From: Rusavskia elegans
Lineage: Eukaryota; Ascomycota; Lecanoromycetes; Teloschistales; Teloschistaceae
Length of the DNA: 64,000 nucleotides
Reading direction: 5' to 3'
Assembly (NCBI GenBank): GCA_011316305.1
Contig: SAUG01000029.1
Coordinates: 310,001-374,000 of the forward strand
Position numbers and translations under genes: made by a program. The notes beneath the pieces were generated by a model. The model was not told the origin of the DNA and made no database searches. It was given only the letters and a program-made list of their open reading frames with translations. Positions within the stretch are counted from its first letter, which is position 1. Each line of letters starts with the position of its first letter. This document shows, in pieces, positions 23,939 to 38,679 of the stretch.

Positions 23939-26900
23939 ATAAATAACTAAATTAAATATTTCGATATATATAGATTAGATTTTTCATCAAAAAAAATAGT
24001 AGAATTAAATTTTAAAAGGCTATTTCTTTATATAAAAACTATAAAAAGTATTAAATAAAAACGTAGAAAAAAATATTCGAATAGTATAATTAGTATATTA
24101 GATAATTAAAAATTAATAAACGTATATTCGAAAATATAATAACAGTAGATAATAGGCGAAATTATATAGTAGACGGCTAGTAGCTAGAACGTTAATCGGT
24201 TTATATCCGCGCTAGTTCTAAAAACTTTATATAGGGTTCGAATAGTCTATTATATAATTAAAATATATTTACTTATACTAATTCTAGTTGATATAATATC
24301 TTTAATATAGAATTTAATACAATATAGATACAAAATAGCGTTTTAATATTTAATTATTAAAATGAAAAATTAAATCCGGATATAGACGATTATATATAAA
24401 CTTCGATCGAATATACTATCGGAAAATATATAAAAAAAATATAACGATTTAAAAACGATATATATATTATATAGATAGACCTATAGAATCCAAAGTTATT
24501 TAGAAATTTTACTAATTTCTATAGTATATTTTAAAGATAACCGTATCTTCTATAAGAATCAATCTATATTAAATCTATATTAAATTTACCGAAAATAGTT
24601 AATTTTTAAAAATTAGTTATAGATATTCCGAAAATAACGAATTAAAAAGAACTAAATAGTCGATTTTCAGTAATATAGAACTCCGAATTAGATTTAGTTC
24701 GTTCTAACTAGCTATTTTCGACGAATTATCGATTATTTTTTTATTAATATTCGTTTAATATTCGTTTAATATTAAACAAACTACGACTTAATTTTATAAC
24801 TTTAAATATTATTAGTAAGTAAAATGGGCGAATCTATAAATTACCTAATCCTCTAGCCTAGTTTATCGATTCTAGAGCTCTAGCTACTCTATAGAAGCCG
24901 TAAAAATCGGATGAAATTTTTTAAAAAAAAAAAATTTTATTAGATTCGAATTCTAATTTATTGAGTAATTAGAATTAGTAATCGAATTCTATTAGATAAA
25001 ATTTAAAGAGTAATATAATATAGAATTAATCTATCTATTCAATTTATGCTATTATTATTGATATTAAAAACTAAAGAAATTTCATTATATAAATCGAATA
25101 TTTTAATTATAAATTAAAATTTCTATATAATTTTCTATAAACTGTTTATTAACTTTCTATTAACTTCTAATTAGCTATTAATAAACTATTAATTCTTGAA
25201 AGATATATATTAATATTTAATTAATCGCGAATTTAACTTAATTATCTATTATTTTAAACTCGATATTCTACGAAAACAATTAGTTTCTATAAATTATTAA
25301 TTAAATAAATTTCATATATATATATAATCAATTAACTATAAATCATTAATTGATTTATATTAAACTTCTATTTTATCGTATATTATAATAAATTTATAGG
25401 TAATTTTTAGTTGGTAAAGTATAATTTTTAGTTAATAAACTATTAATTTTAATTAATAATCGACGAAATATCGATATATTATCGTAAAACAAACGATTAC
25501 TACAAAATTATATTATAATCGCTTGAAATAATATTTATTAATATATAGTAATCGGTATTCATCTCGAAATTAATTATATTTCGGAAAATATTATTATTAA
25601 ATAATTTCTAGATAAATAGATTATTTGTAAAAAATTTTAAAATTAAAGATATTTTTAAATTTTTAAATTTAAATACTGTACGGAAAACTTCGGATTTACT
25701 TTTTTTTTTTAATTTTAATAAATCTATTAATGACTATTTAATCTATTAAATTTTATTATAGTTCGATTATTTTTTTAGTAATTTCCTTTTATAGATATTT
25801 AATATAGATATTTATATATTTAATATTACTATAGATTTTAAAATCTTTAGTAAAAACAATAGCGTCCTAGTTATTACTAAAGGAAATTATAATATTTAAA
25901 TTCTATTTATTAATTAATAACTAATTTAAAATATTATTTTACTAAATTATTCTTTTAATAGCTTTTGATTTTTTATCTATTTCTATTCCGATAGATAATA
26001 TAGCTATAGAAGTTTAGTATTTTAATTACTAGTTTATAACGTCGGATCTAATATCGAAAACGTATTTAAAAATAAAATAATAGATTTTATATTTATTTAT
26101 CTAATCGGTATTAATATACTTCCGAAATTTCTATAAATCGCTTTTATAAATAAAAGTAGAGAAAACAATTTTATATATATATTTAAAAGTTATTGTAATA
26201 ATATACTAGTAGAAGTTTTTGGTTTAGATAAATATCGGCTAATAATAAAAATAATAAAAATAATATTAAAATAGATTTTAAATATAATAAATATTAGAAA
26301 ACCGGTAGTATTCTAATATTTATATTTTATTTTTATGAGTGAAAGGTAGTCCTAATCATTTAAAAATAGTTTTTAAATAAAAACCGGAGTTTATAGAAGT
26401 TAGACTAGCTATTTCGGATCAGCTTTCTATTAATTTTTCAGAAATCTAATCCGAGTTTTAATAAATTAGTTTAATCCGATCTATTAAACGATATAGGTCG
26501 GTTTCTAAAATTAGAACCGAAAATCGGATGGAATTATAAAATAGAAACTATTAAAAATCTAATTCGATTTACTAAAAATTCTATATATATTATTATACTG
26601 TAATTAATATTATATAATACTATATATAGATTTATAAAATACTATATATAATAATTTAAGAAAATATTTATAAAAATAATATATATAGAAAATATATTTA
26701 TATTAATTAAATTAATTTTAAATTAATAGATATAATTTTTATATTAGATTTATATTTTTATATTAGATTTTAGCGGTTTTAATAGTTTTAAAAAGTCGAA
26801 TTCGAAAATTTAGATTCGATTCGAAACCGAATCTGTTCGGTATTTAAAAAAGTCGGAACTAATTTAGTTCGGTATCTAGAAAAGTCGGAACTAATTCAGA

Positions 26901-27860
26901 TCGGATTAGTTTTTTTAATCCGGATTTAAAATCAAATCTAATAATTAATCTAATAGAAGCAGATATATTAGTATTATAAATAGTAAAACCATAATTTTTT
27001 AGAATCTTTTTAATGGAAACTATTTAATTTAGTTAAATAGTATATAATTTCCGGTTTCTAATAATTTTAATATCGAAATAGAAATTAATAAAATCCAAAA
27101 CTAATATTTAAAAACGTTTATTCAAATATATTCTAATATTATTAAAATCGAAACGATTAGTACTATATAGAAAAATATTATTATTTAAGACGGCGATAAT
27201 AAATATTTTATTATAAAAAATACTATAATCGAAATCTAGAAATTTAAAATCGATAATAGCGAAAAATTGATGAAAATAGTAATACTAGATCCGAAACGAC
27301 TAATTAAAACTATAAAAGGCCTTCTAGAAATAATATATTATATTAGAATTAGTAAAATTAATAGAATATTGAATAGAAATAATTTCATCTATATAAATAT
27401 AAAGGAAAGCAGTTTTAATATCTATTTAATCGAATCCTAGACTATAGATAGTAGCTATAGCGGGAATAGCTTTAATTAATATTAGTTTAATAATAGAAAT
27501 AAATGTTTTATTAAAATAGACGACGGCTTTAAATATAAAACTATAAACAATATAGCGGGCTTTAAAATATATAATATTACTATCGACGTTTCCTCTAATT
27601 TTATATAGATATTTACTTCTAAAAAAATAATTAATAGAAAATAGTAGGATTTTAATATATAGTATCTATATATTATTTAGTTTCAATAATACAAGTTTTT
27701 TATCTATGGTTATATATTATTTATCGGCGTAAAATAATTCTATAACTTTTTTATATAAATAAAATTCGGAAGATTTTAATATAATACTTTTATTTATAAT
27801 ATTAATAGATTTATTTATTATTAGATTCTATAAAAAATAAATATAATTCTTTAAATTTTC
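23939..27860. other. AT-rich RIPped DNA with repeat fragments, no gene
   Basis: CA and TG are scarce throughout. Fragments of the CTAGACTGGCC family lie near 26400-26560 and 26790-26950 (clusters of TCGGATTAG/CTAATCCGA words). A 12-A run sits near 24927. No translation on either strand gives a recognisable domain. Confidence 0.5.
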
Positions 27861-28266
27861 ATCTATACGATTTAATCATTCGAATTTTAATTTTAGTCTT
27901 TTACGATTTTAACGCTAGAGGCGCTAATTTGATTAGATTACGTATTTATTTAATATTTAAATATTTTACTAAAAATTCCCGAAAGAGCTAGATTTAAACT
28001 AAAATCTTAAAGGAAACCGTAATTTATTTAATTTTAATTAACTTAATCTACTTCGATTAGAAATAACTAGGCCGAGATAATTTTCTAAATAATCCTTTTA
28101 TATAATAAATTATTTATAAAATCGATTTAATCAATTAGAAAAAACTTAAATATTAGATTAACCTTCGAAAGATTCGAATTTCCGACCCGCCGGATTTAAT
28201 TCCGCTAATTCCGAAATCGAGCGCTGGATCCGTTAGATCGCTAGATTACGTACTGCGCTATTCAAA
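27861..28266 (-). mobile_element. tRNA-derived SINE, copy 2
   Basis: Same body as the copy at 21401, including the CGAAATCGAGCGCTGGATCC block. The head is shorter by about 9 bases next to box A. Confidence 0.6.
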
Positions 28267-28609
28267 CCAAATTATATATATATAAAATAGAATTTCGGAG
28301 TTTTTTTATTATATAATAGATACGTTATTGAATCTAAAATATAGAAATAAAATAGTTTAAATTTAAAAATTTATAAAAAAAATTTATAAAAAATTATATT
28401 TAGTTTTTAATTAAATAACCGAAAAATAGAGAAATAGGGATTTTAATAAATAGTAGCTAATATTATTTACTAAAATCGCTATAAATAAATATAGAATAGG
28501 CTTTATATATTAATATTTCCTTTTTAAAAAATTTCTATCAAAAATTATATTAAGTTTATATATATATTTTTCCTTCTAAAAAATTTCTATCTAAAATTAT
28601 ATTAAATTT

Positions 28610-29515
28610 GTATATATATATATATATTATTAACGTTATATAAAATAACAGTTATTATATTTACGTATAAAAAGTTTTTATAGCTAAAGATATATGGTTC
28701 GTTAGATAAAATTTATAGCGTTAATTGTTTCTATTATAACTATTTCATTTTTTATTCGCGATTACGAATCCTCTATTATCTAGTATTTCTTCGATATTAT
28801 AAATAATTATAAATATCTAATATTTTCATAATATCTATTTACTATATTTTAAAGTAAATATCTATAACTATTATCTCGGCTATATATATTATATAACCCG
28901 TATTTAAACGTTCTATTTAACTATTAAAATATTTTTCAGCCTATTTAGTTTCGAAAGGACTACTAGATAGTACGCTAGCTATTTTAGCTAGAAATATTAC
29001 CTAGTTAATTAGGCTAAAAGGAGATAAAAAGGTCGGATAGCGCGTTTTAAAAATAGTAAAAAAGAAATTTAGATTAAAATCGAAATAGATTATTCTAGCT
29101 ATAACGAGATAATCGACGATTACGCGGGTAAATATAGTTATTATAGATATAGATATTACCGTCTGGTTCAGCTACAGTATAGCTATTATAGAAATATATA
29201 TATATATATATATGTATATATAAAGAGTTTTAGTAAATTATAGTATTTAAAAAGGGCTTATATTACTAGTAAAAGAAGAAGAAGCGATAGCTATAAGGTA
29301 TATTTATCAATAAAATTTCTATATTCGTTAAATTATCGATAGAAAGATATATTGTATTACTAAATAAATATATATTAAAATTCTATAGAAAGAACTGTTA
29401 TTTACGTTGATTAAACTAGAATATAAATTTTGCTACCGTACATTTAATACTGGTATACTAACGTTTAATTTGTTTACCGAATCATTGGTTTATCGGATAT
29501 TAAAACCAAAACAAA
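28610..29515 (-). mobile_element. 0.9 kb repeat family, copy B
   Basis: Begins after a TA run with TTAACGTTATATAAAATAAC and ends CGGATATTAAAACCAAAAC. It abuts copy C head to tail. Confidence 0.55.
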
Positions 29516-29522
29516 TTAATTA

Positions 29523-30450
29523 AATATATATATTTTATATACGGTAACGATTATTATATTTACGTATAAAGAAATTTTTATAGCTAAAGGTATATTTGTT
29601 AGATAAAATTTATAGTGTATTTAATTACTTCTATTTTACTATTTTTTTCTTTATTCGCGATTACGAATTCCTTACTATTCTTTCTTCGATATTATAAATA
29701 ATTATAAATATCTGATATTTCCGCTATATCTATCTACTATACTACGAAGTAATTATCTATAGTTATCGCCTCGATAGTATTTATTATATAATCTATATCT
29801 AATCGCTTTACTAAATAGAACTATTAAAGATCTTTTTAGCTTATTTAGCTTTAAAAAGGTCGCTAGGTAGTACGCTAGCTACTACGGCTAGAAGCTTTAC
29901 TCGATCGATTAGATTAAAAAAGGATAGAAAAGTCGGATAGTATCTTTTAAAGACGGTAAAAAAGAAATTTAGATTAAATTCAAAATAGATTATTCTAGCT
30001 ATAACGAAGTGGTTAATTACTGCGTAGATAGATATAGTTATTATAGATATAGATACTATCGGCTAGATTAGTTTATAGCTATAGCTACTACGGGAATATA
30101 TACGTACGTAAAAGCTTTTAGTAAATCGCAGTACTAATCAAGATATAGTTTATATTATTAGTAAAAGAAAAAGAAAAAGAAACGATAATTGCGAGGTATA
30201 TTTATCTATAAAAATTCCTATATTAGTTAAATACTCTATAAAAATTCCTATATTAGTTAAATAACGGTAAAAAGGATACGTTATATTATTAAGTAAATTT
30301 AAATTTAAATTAAAGTTTTAAAAAACAGTTATATATATTAATTAAACTAGAATATAAACTCTGCTACCGTATATTTGATACTGATATACTAACGTTTAAT
30401 TTATTTACCGAACCACTGGTTTACCGGGCACTAAAACTAAAACCAAATTA
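29523..30450 (-). mobile_element. 0.9 kb repeat family, copy C
   Basis: Starts ATATACGGTAACGATTATTA immediately after copy B and ends CCGGGCACTAAAACTAAAACC. It contains a short internal direct repeat around 30215-30262 (TCTATAAAAATTCCTATATT twice). Confidence 0.55.
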
Positions 30451-30564
30451 ACTAAATATATTAGTATTTATTTAAACTTTTAAAGATTTTATACTATTAT
30501 AAACTATTAGATATAATGGATTTCTATTGAATATTTTTATTAGTAAAACTTTTAGATATAATAT

Positions 30565-30740
30565 AATTAGACTAGCCATTTCTGTATAGATTTCTGTCCG
30601 TATTTCGGTAATCCGATCTAGATTTTAGTAAATTAGTTTAATCCGATCTACTGAACGGTTTAGGTTAGTTTCTAATATTAGAATCGAAAGTCGGATCGGA
30701 TTATAAAGTAGAAATTAATAGAAATCTAATTCGACCCAAT
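30565..30740. repeat. CTAGACTGGCC family fragment
   Basis: Starts TTAGACTAGCCATTTCTG and carries the CCGATCTA/TCGGATCGGA words of the family. Confidence 0.45.
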
Positions 30741-31347
30741 TTATAAATATACTATATAATCGTATACTAGTAAAATAAGGCGGTAATATACTTTATTTAA
30801 TACTAAGTTAAAAATTATTGAAATAATCTTTTTAAAATACTTTATAACTTTTTTTAAAGGAATCTCGTTCTCTAAATAATATTTTATCTTATAGTTATAT
30901 CCGATTATATATATTCTATAGCTTTTTTAAAGTTATTTCGACTTCTAAACCTATAGTATCGTAATAGTATTTATTTATTATAATCTATTCCATATAATCT
31001 GATATTATTTAGATTTAATTATACCGATAAACTTTTTTTATAAAATTAAAAGTCCGTTCTATTTTTACTAAAGATATTGGACAAATAAAATATTATAAGT
31101 AATCTATATTAGTTTCAGAATATTCGAAGTTTTATCTTTTTAAAATATCTAATTTAGATTATCTTCGGTAGTATTAACGCGAAGATATCGATTAGCTTCG
31201 GAAATAATTACTCGAGGACGCTAGAGTTATCGAAAAATACTATTTAAAGTAAATAAAGTAGACTTTAGACTAATTATAAATTATTAATATTTTATATTAC
31301 TTTATTTATCTCCTTGTAAAGCCCCTGTCCGGGGTTATAATTGAGTT

Positions 31348-32420
31348 ATTATATATATACGTTTCATTACCGTAGTTTTTATACGGCAACAACAGTTATT
31401 GCTTGTGCAGCAAAGAATTTTCGCAGTTAAAAGAAGTAGTTAAGCAAGGTTTACAGCGCAGTTAATCGTTTTTATTCTATTATATCCTCTATTTAATTAC
31501 TATTTATCCTCTATATAAGTATACCTTTCATTACTCGCAGTTCTTTATATACTAGGATTTCTTTATACTAGTTCGAAATACGTACGATTATAAACTACTA
31601 ATATAGCCTTTTAAACTACCTACTAGATAGTAATACTATCTTTTACTTTTATTATTTTATTATCGTCTATAGTCGTATTCGAATCTAGATAGCCTACTAA
31701 TTTATCTAGATACCCGATAACTACTAGCTTAACTTCTAGTTTAACTACTAGCTCGGATTCCAGTAGGATAAAAGCTATTACTAGAAGTTTAATATAGTCG
31801 CTAAAACTATACAGCTCCGGTAGATTCGGAATACGAAGATTTAATATTATAGTTAGAACCGATAGATTACGGGATTTAAAGTCCGTTATAGTAGGCGGAC
31901 TAGTAAGTACTCGGTCGATATTATCGAATAGTTCGAGTTTAGCGGTTTCGAGCTCTATTTCTTCTAATTAGAAAGGTATAATTATAGTTATAGATAAAGG
32001 ACTCTGTCGGCGACTATTTTAAGAAATACTAAAAATCCAGGTCTAGTATTATTAGTAGAGGTTCTGTATATATTAGCTACAGCTTGGGCTATTACAGAAG
32101 ATACGTACGTTAGATACGATAGTATAAGTCAAGTCAGTCCGTAGTAGTTACAGGTACTAGTAGAAAAAGAAGAAAAAGAAGCGACTATAAAATATATATA
32201 TTACGATAATTCTACTGTATCATTAATATCGTAAGTAAACTATAGGAGTTTATACTACGAGCGTATTATAGAGCAGATTCGAGTATATTTTTTTATAGTT
32301 TTTTAGTTTAAATTAATTAGACTAGGGTACTAGTTCTTATACCGTATATCCAACGCTAGTATACTAATACTAAAGTAAATTACTTACGGAACCGACGGTT
32401 AACCGAACACTAAAAAAACA
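31348..32420 (-). mobile_element. 0.9-1.1 kb repeat family, copy D (most divergent)
   Basis: Starts after a TA run with CGTTTCATTACCGTAG and ends GGTTAACCGAACACTAAAA. It is the copy with the most surviving CA and TG, so the least RIPped. It also shares the GAAGAAGAAAAAGAAG purine tract near 32165 with copies A and B. Confidence 0.5.
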
Positions 32421-32817
32421 AATAAAATAATAAAATTACTTTATTTTTTTCTATACGGCGGGTCTTAAATTTTGATAGATCGATAGAAACTATATAGTAT
32501 TTAGTAAAATATTCTTTAAACTCGATCCGATATCTATTTTTATATTTTAAAAAATCTTCTATTTTTTCGTTATAAATTATTTTATTTTAGTTTTAATAGA
32601 GGCTTAACTTTATTATAGGATCTAGAATATTTATAAGATTATAAATTCATTTATTTCTATTTTTAATTCAAAAATAGCATTTTATAAACTTTATATTAGT
32701 ATTATTATAAACTATTAGTCTTATTTTTTTATTAACGTTGTTCGATAATCGAACGACTTCTTCTATTCTAGAAAGATAATTAATCGAAAATAGTATTATA
32801 AAGTCGGAATACTAAAT

Positions 32818-33033
32818 ATATTGAAGTACGTATTACGTATAACAGCTGTACCAAGGCGCCAAGGGCGCTAGTGCTAATTAGATCTAGTAGTTCTCGGCGC
32901 TAAAACCTTGCCACCTCCCTTTTATATATTTTGTTCAGGCGAAAGTCTATTTTAGTAAATTAAATTCAATATTTTATATATATAATTTTCATAGATTATT
33001 AATTCGAAAGTTCTAGTCGAGTTAATATATGAT
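32818..33033 (+). repeat. Copia A 5' LTR
   Basis: Matches the LTRs at 36256, 52344 and 61924 (core GCGCCAAGGGCGCTAGTGC). The first few bases are altered and the end is blurred by small indels. Confidence 0.7.
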
Positions 33034-34827
33034 AGTTAATAAGTATCATATTTTTATATTTAATACCTTTTTAAATATTTATCGAAATTTCTATTTTATC
33101 TATTTTTCCTAATTCGATATATATTATTAAACCGTATAAAGTATCTAATACGGCGAATAACGAAGTCAATAGTCGAGTAACTACCGAGATTATAAATAGC
33201 TAAACAGACTCCTTTTCGTTTTATTTTACGATCTTTCTAGCTGTTTAAACTATTAACCTTCTTAATTTTAAATAGAGTATAAAGTGCTAATTTACTATAT
33301 ATAGATATATTACTATATTAATATTAAGCTAGATATAGTTATTAGACCTTCGAAATATAATTTTCTATAATTATCAACCTTGTATCCTATCGCCTAGCTA
33401 ACGCTAGCTATCGGCGTACGTTCTAAAGTAATCTAGATAGCCAAATATCTACTATCTATTATAATAAATACGAGATACGACTATCTAGCTAATATAGTAT
33501 AGACTAGAACTTTTATAAAATGAAAAGCTAGTAGATTATATTCCTAGCTATCGTATATTTTCCTAACTTCTTAATAGTTTAAGCGAGTATTTACTATTTC
33601 TAAACTAACTATTTTACTTCTTGAACTAGAACTACCGTATCGAGCCAAGCTTTCGGCTTTACTAGCTATATCGTCTAGTCCTAGATAGTATAAAAACTTG
33701 AAGCCTGCTATTTATTACTACGGACTATTATTATATTATTTTAATCTTCGAGTCTTTTATTAATCTATATATACTTCCAAATTATTATTATTATTAAAAT
33801 TTTACGGATAGACTAAACTATCTAAAACTTCTAATTTTCTATTAAAAACTATAAATTCCTATATAATTAATAATAAATTAACTTTACTATTTAAAGCTAT
33901 CCACGCCCGGACTCTAATTACTATCTATCGAAATTACTTTTTATTATATTTAAAAAAGACCCGGACCTTTTTATAGTTTTTAGTTTTCTTCTAATACTTT
34001 TAAACCCGTATAATTTATTCGGTCTCGAAGTTATTACGTTTTCTAGTTATTTAATTCTAGGTTTTTTTTCGGATTTATTCCTCTATAATATTATATCTTA
34101 ATAGTCTAGTTTTTAAATTAGTAATATATCCACGTTATTAGTATTAACAATAAATAATACTAGATTAGTAGATTCTAATCATCCTATTAATATTATTCCG
34201 AAGCTCGAAACTCGCTCGGACTATAAAGAGTAAAAGAAAGGTATTATAGTCTACTACGTATTCAATAACCTCCGAGCCGCTATTAAAAATATTTTACCTT
34301 CGGATATTTCCGAATATAAAAAGGAATATATAAAATACGATTATATAGCGATCTATAATACTAATATTAAAAACTCTTAGAAAAATCTTATATTAGATAC
34401 TAATAAAATATTAGATAAATTTTAAATATAATATAAAATCCGTAGTCACGATAAAGTTATCGAATTCGATATCTAGTAAAATATCATTTTTTACAAACTT
34501 ACTAATAAAATTTTAGCTATAAACTTTATTATTTTAAAAAGCCTTTTTTTATTTTAAAATTCCTTCGGGGCTTTATTTCTAGATTTCGTTTAACTAAAAT
34601 AGTATTATCGTTAGTTATATAAAAAAGCAAAAATAGAAGATAGTTATTCTAGATGAAACAATTAATACCACTTTTAGCGATAAATATTACTAATATAGTA
34701 ATAGCGAGTTTACTAATATAAGAACTAAAGCTTTTCTATCTATAAATAATCCGAGTAAATAAATTATTAAAATTAACTACTATTCCTACTATAACCGAGA
34801 CGGCTATATTAAGAATACCAACTATAG
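33034..34827 (+). pseudogene. Copia A gag region, RIPped
   Basis: Collinear with 36473-38400 and 62141-63843. Near 34790 a CCHC-like knuckle can be read (YYNRDGYIKN, cysteines and histidine lost to RIP). No open frame remains. The Gypsy insertion starts just downstream. Confidence 0.6.
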
Positions 34828-35031
34828 TATAAAGCCGAGGTTCCGTTTAAAGGACTGCGTAGTAGATGGATACGAGGATTAATCCTATTAGATAGTAGAA
34901 CTAATTAATAGAGAGGAGAACCTCCTTCGTATAGAGTTTTTACTCTATTAAAGCCTCTAGCTACTAGCGCGCTTGGTATCCAAAAGGTTTAGTAGCCGCC
35001 TTATAGTATAGTAAGTCCTTTTAGCTTTATA
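34828..35031 (-). repeat. Gypsy 3' LTR
   Basis: 204 bp; it pairs with 58299-58460. It contains CCTCTAGCTACTAGCGCGC, identical in both LTRs. Confidence 0.8.
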
Positions 35032-36250
35032 GTTATATTCCTTTATACTAGAATTCGTCCCGGATTTTTATATTATATCTTTAGTTTAAATTCGTATAAT
35101 ACGAATTAGGTACGATATAGAAGTAGATTATTTATCCTCGTATTTATACTATTAAGTCGTTTTTTAAACTCTCTATTAAATTAGATCTAAAATAAATATA
35201 TACGAAAGGGTGATATAATATATATATATATATATTACCAATAATTTTAAAAATATATATCTTTACGAGGTTTATTTCTACTTTTAATTTTTTTCTTTTT
35301 TTTTTCTTTATCGTATATCTTTAGTATAAACGGTATATACGCCTTTTATTTATAATATATATAGCTCCTCTACGGGCTTTTCAATAGTTTTTCGCTTTAT
35401 TTATATAGTATTTACGCTTTATTTACTTCTAAAGTACGATTTAGAAAGCGTATTTAATACGTTTCAAATATTTATAAAGGCTTATATATTCGTAAATATA
35501 CCGTATAAAGCCTTTAAACTATATTTCTTATATGATTTTGTTTATTATAATTATTTCTCCTTTATTTATATACGAGAAATAGACGGGAATCGAATATACT
35601 CGCAGTATAGATAGTATATAACTTATCTAGGCGTATAGGAAAATCATATTTCTTTCTATTTATCTTTTTCTATTCTATTTAGCGCGTAGTATAGCTAATT
35701 ATAGGCGTAGAAAAAGTATTTTAAAATTAAAAAGTAGTTATTATAGCTTTAAACCTGCCCCGGTATAATAAAGACTTTACGCTATAGCCGTAATTATATA
35801 GTATAGTCGTAGAAAATACTGTTTTAAAATGAAATGGTATCTAGTACTATAAATATATATAGCGGTTCTAATTCGAGCCCGAAACTATCTATTAGAAGCT
35901 TTTTAGACGCTAAATAAAATATAGTCGTTATTTCTTTTACCGCTATATATATAAAGAAGATACGGCCCCGCTAAAATATAAATATCTTATATATATTACC
36001 GCTTGTTTTCCCGGAGTTATTAATATAAAGATTATAATTATAGAATAGCGCTATAAATTATTTTATAGGTTGCTTTTCGAGTAACCTTTTTATAAAAGAA
36101 TAAGCCGCGGCTAAATTTAATCTAGTTAATATTAAACGTTATTAGACTAGTATAGAATATATATCCTTTTAGAATTTCGGTTTTACTATCTTTATTACTT
36201 ACGAGGTTCTAAACGCTTTACTAGATTTCCGCCTACGTTCTACCGGCGTA
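35032..36250 (-). other. Gypsy 3' internal segment, no frame recognised
   Basis: AT-rich sequence between the Gypsy 3' LTR and the Copia B insertion point. By the nested model it joins 52499 and is the region downstream of the chromodomain. It has moderate RIP and no recognisable protein. Confidence 0.5.
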
Positions 36251-36255
36251 GTTAT

Positions 36256-36472
36256 TGTTGGAAGTACGTGTTACGTACAACAGCTGTACTATAGCGCTAA
36301 GGGCGCTAGTGCCGATTAGGCCTAGTAGATCTAGACGCTAAGGCCCTGCTACCTCTTTTTTATATATTTAGTTCAGGCGAAAGCCTATTTTAGTAAATTA
36401 AACTTAAGATTCTATATATATAATTTTAATAGATTATAAATTCGAAAGTTTTGGCCGAATTAGTTTATAACA
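36256..36472 (+). repeat. Copia B 5' LTR
   Basis: 217 bp with TGTT..AACA ends, the least damaged LTR of this family. The copy at 61924-62140 has the same length. Confidence 0.85.
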
Positions 36473-38440
36473 GTTATTATTATTATTCGCAAGTATTATA
36501 TCTTAATATCTAATTCTTTTATATTTTTATTAAATTTTCCTTTCTATCTACCTTTTAATAGATCCGATATATATTTTTAAACCTATCTAATATAGCGAAT
36601 AATAAAGTCTATGGTTATATTACTATTTATAAATATCCCGAATATTTCCGGAATTATAAATAGCTAAATAGACCCTTTCTATTTTATTTTATAACCTCTT
36701 CTAGCTATTTAAACTACTAACCTCTTTACTTTTAAATAGAATTGATAAGTCGCTAATTTACTACGTATAGATATATTACTATAGAAATATTATACTAGAT
36801 ATAGTAATTAGGCTTTTAAAATTAGATTTTTATAATTATTAGTTTTATATCTTACCGCCTAGCTAATACTAGTTATCGGCGTATATCCTATAATAATCTA
36901 GATAACTAAACTCGTACTAACTATTATAAATCAATATAGAAAATAACTACCTAGCTAATTTATTATAGACTGAAACCTTTATAAAATAGAAAGCTAGTAG
37001 ACTATATTCCTAGCTATTATATCTTTTTTAACCTCTTAACGGTCTAAATAAACTTCTACTATTTCTAAATTAACTACTTTATTTCTAGAACTTATACTAT
37101 CGAATCTAGCTTTCGGGTTTACTAGTAATATTATCTAGTCCTAAATAGTATAAAAACTCGAAGCTTTCTATTTATTATTAAAGACTATTATTATATTATT
37201 ATAATTTTAAAGCTCTATCTAATTTATTCTAAATTTTTTTTTCATTTCTATATTATTATTAATAAAGCTTTATACTAATTTTTATAACTTTAAAATTTTT
37301 AAATAATATTTTTTTTTAAAAACTACCTAATAACTTCTAGGTAAACTAAACCGCCTATAATTTCTATTTTGTTATTAAAGATTGAAAGCTTTTATATAAT
37401 TAATAATAAATTAATCTCGCTATCTAAAGCTATCTATATCTAGATACTAACTACTATCTATTAAAATTATTTTTTATTATATCCGAAGACGACCCGGATT
37501 TTTTTATAGCTTTTAATCCTTTTTCGATATTTCTAAACCCGAGTAATTTATTCGGTTTTAAGTTATTATATTTTCCGAGTATTTATTTCTAGATTTTTTT
37601 TCGGATTTCTTTTTCTATAATATTATATTTTACGGTACTTTATAGTCTAGTACTAACCCTATAATATTAACTATAGATATTATTAAGCTAGAAGATTCTA
37701 GCTACTCTATTAATATAGTTCCGAAATTCGAAATCTATTCGGATTATAAAAACTAGAAGGAAGCTATTATAGTCTATTTTATTTTTAATAATTTCCGAGC
37801 CGCTACTAAAGATCTTTTACTTCCGGCTTTTTCTAGTTATAAAAAAAATAGATAGAATATATTTATATAATAATTAAGATAACCTATAATATTAATATTA
37901 AAAAATTTATTAAAGATATTAAATTAGATATTTAAATAATATTGGATGAATTCTAAATATAATATAGAATCTATAGTACTAGAAAGTTTATAGAATTTAG
38001 TACCTAGCTCGTTATTTTCTATTATAATAGCTCTTTCGAGAATATAGAAGCTTATATAGCTAAATTTTATAAACTTACTAATAAATTTTTAGCTATAGAT
38101 ATTATTATTTTAGAAAGTTTTTAAAATTACTTCGGGGCTTTAGAGCCGTTTTTAGCTACTTCTAGATCTCGTTTAGCTAAAATAACGTTATTATTAATAA
38201 TAAAAATAAGTAAAAATAAAAAGAAGTTACTTTAAATAAAACTATTAGTACAATTATTAATTAAAAATATTACTAATATAATAATAGCGAGTCTATTATT
38301 ATTCGAACTATAGCCTTTCTATCTATAAATAACCCGAATAAATAAATTATTAAAATCGATTACGATTTCTACTATAACCGAAATAGCTATATAAAGAATA
38401 TCTACTATAATTTATATCCTAAATTATAGAAAGTTTAGAT
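36473..38440 (+). pseudogene. Copia B gag with zinc knuckle, RIPped
   Basis: Collinear with 33034-34827 and 62141-63843. At about 38360-38430 a CCHC knuckle is readable in degraded form (FYYNRNSYIKNIYYN). A Lys/Ser/Asn-rich low-complexity linker follows (38440-38590). On the opposite strand that linker gives a spurious leucine-rich open frame. Confidence 0.65.
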
Positions 38441-38679
38441 AGTAAAAAAATAGAAATATAGTAGTAGTAAATAGTAAAAAGATAATAGTAATAAAAATAA
38501 AAATAGTAAAAAAAAGGATAATGAAAATAGTAAAGATAGTAAATATAATAAATCTAAAATTAATAAATCTAAAAATAAATCTACCGGGTCTAAAAAATTA
38601 TTAAATTTTATTATAGTAGTATCGGCTTTTATCAATTTTAGCTTTATAATTCTCGTTTCTATAGCTTTATTTATTTTTT

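Noticed and set aside
38435..38635. Leucine-rich open frame on the minus strand that looks like a membrane protein
   Set aside because: It is the complement of the Lys/Ser/Asn-rich linker of Copia B gag-pol on the plus strand; its hydrophobicity comes from low-complexity AT-rich DNA.
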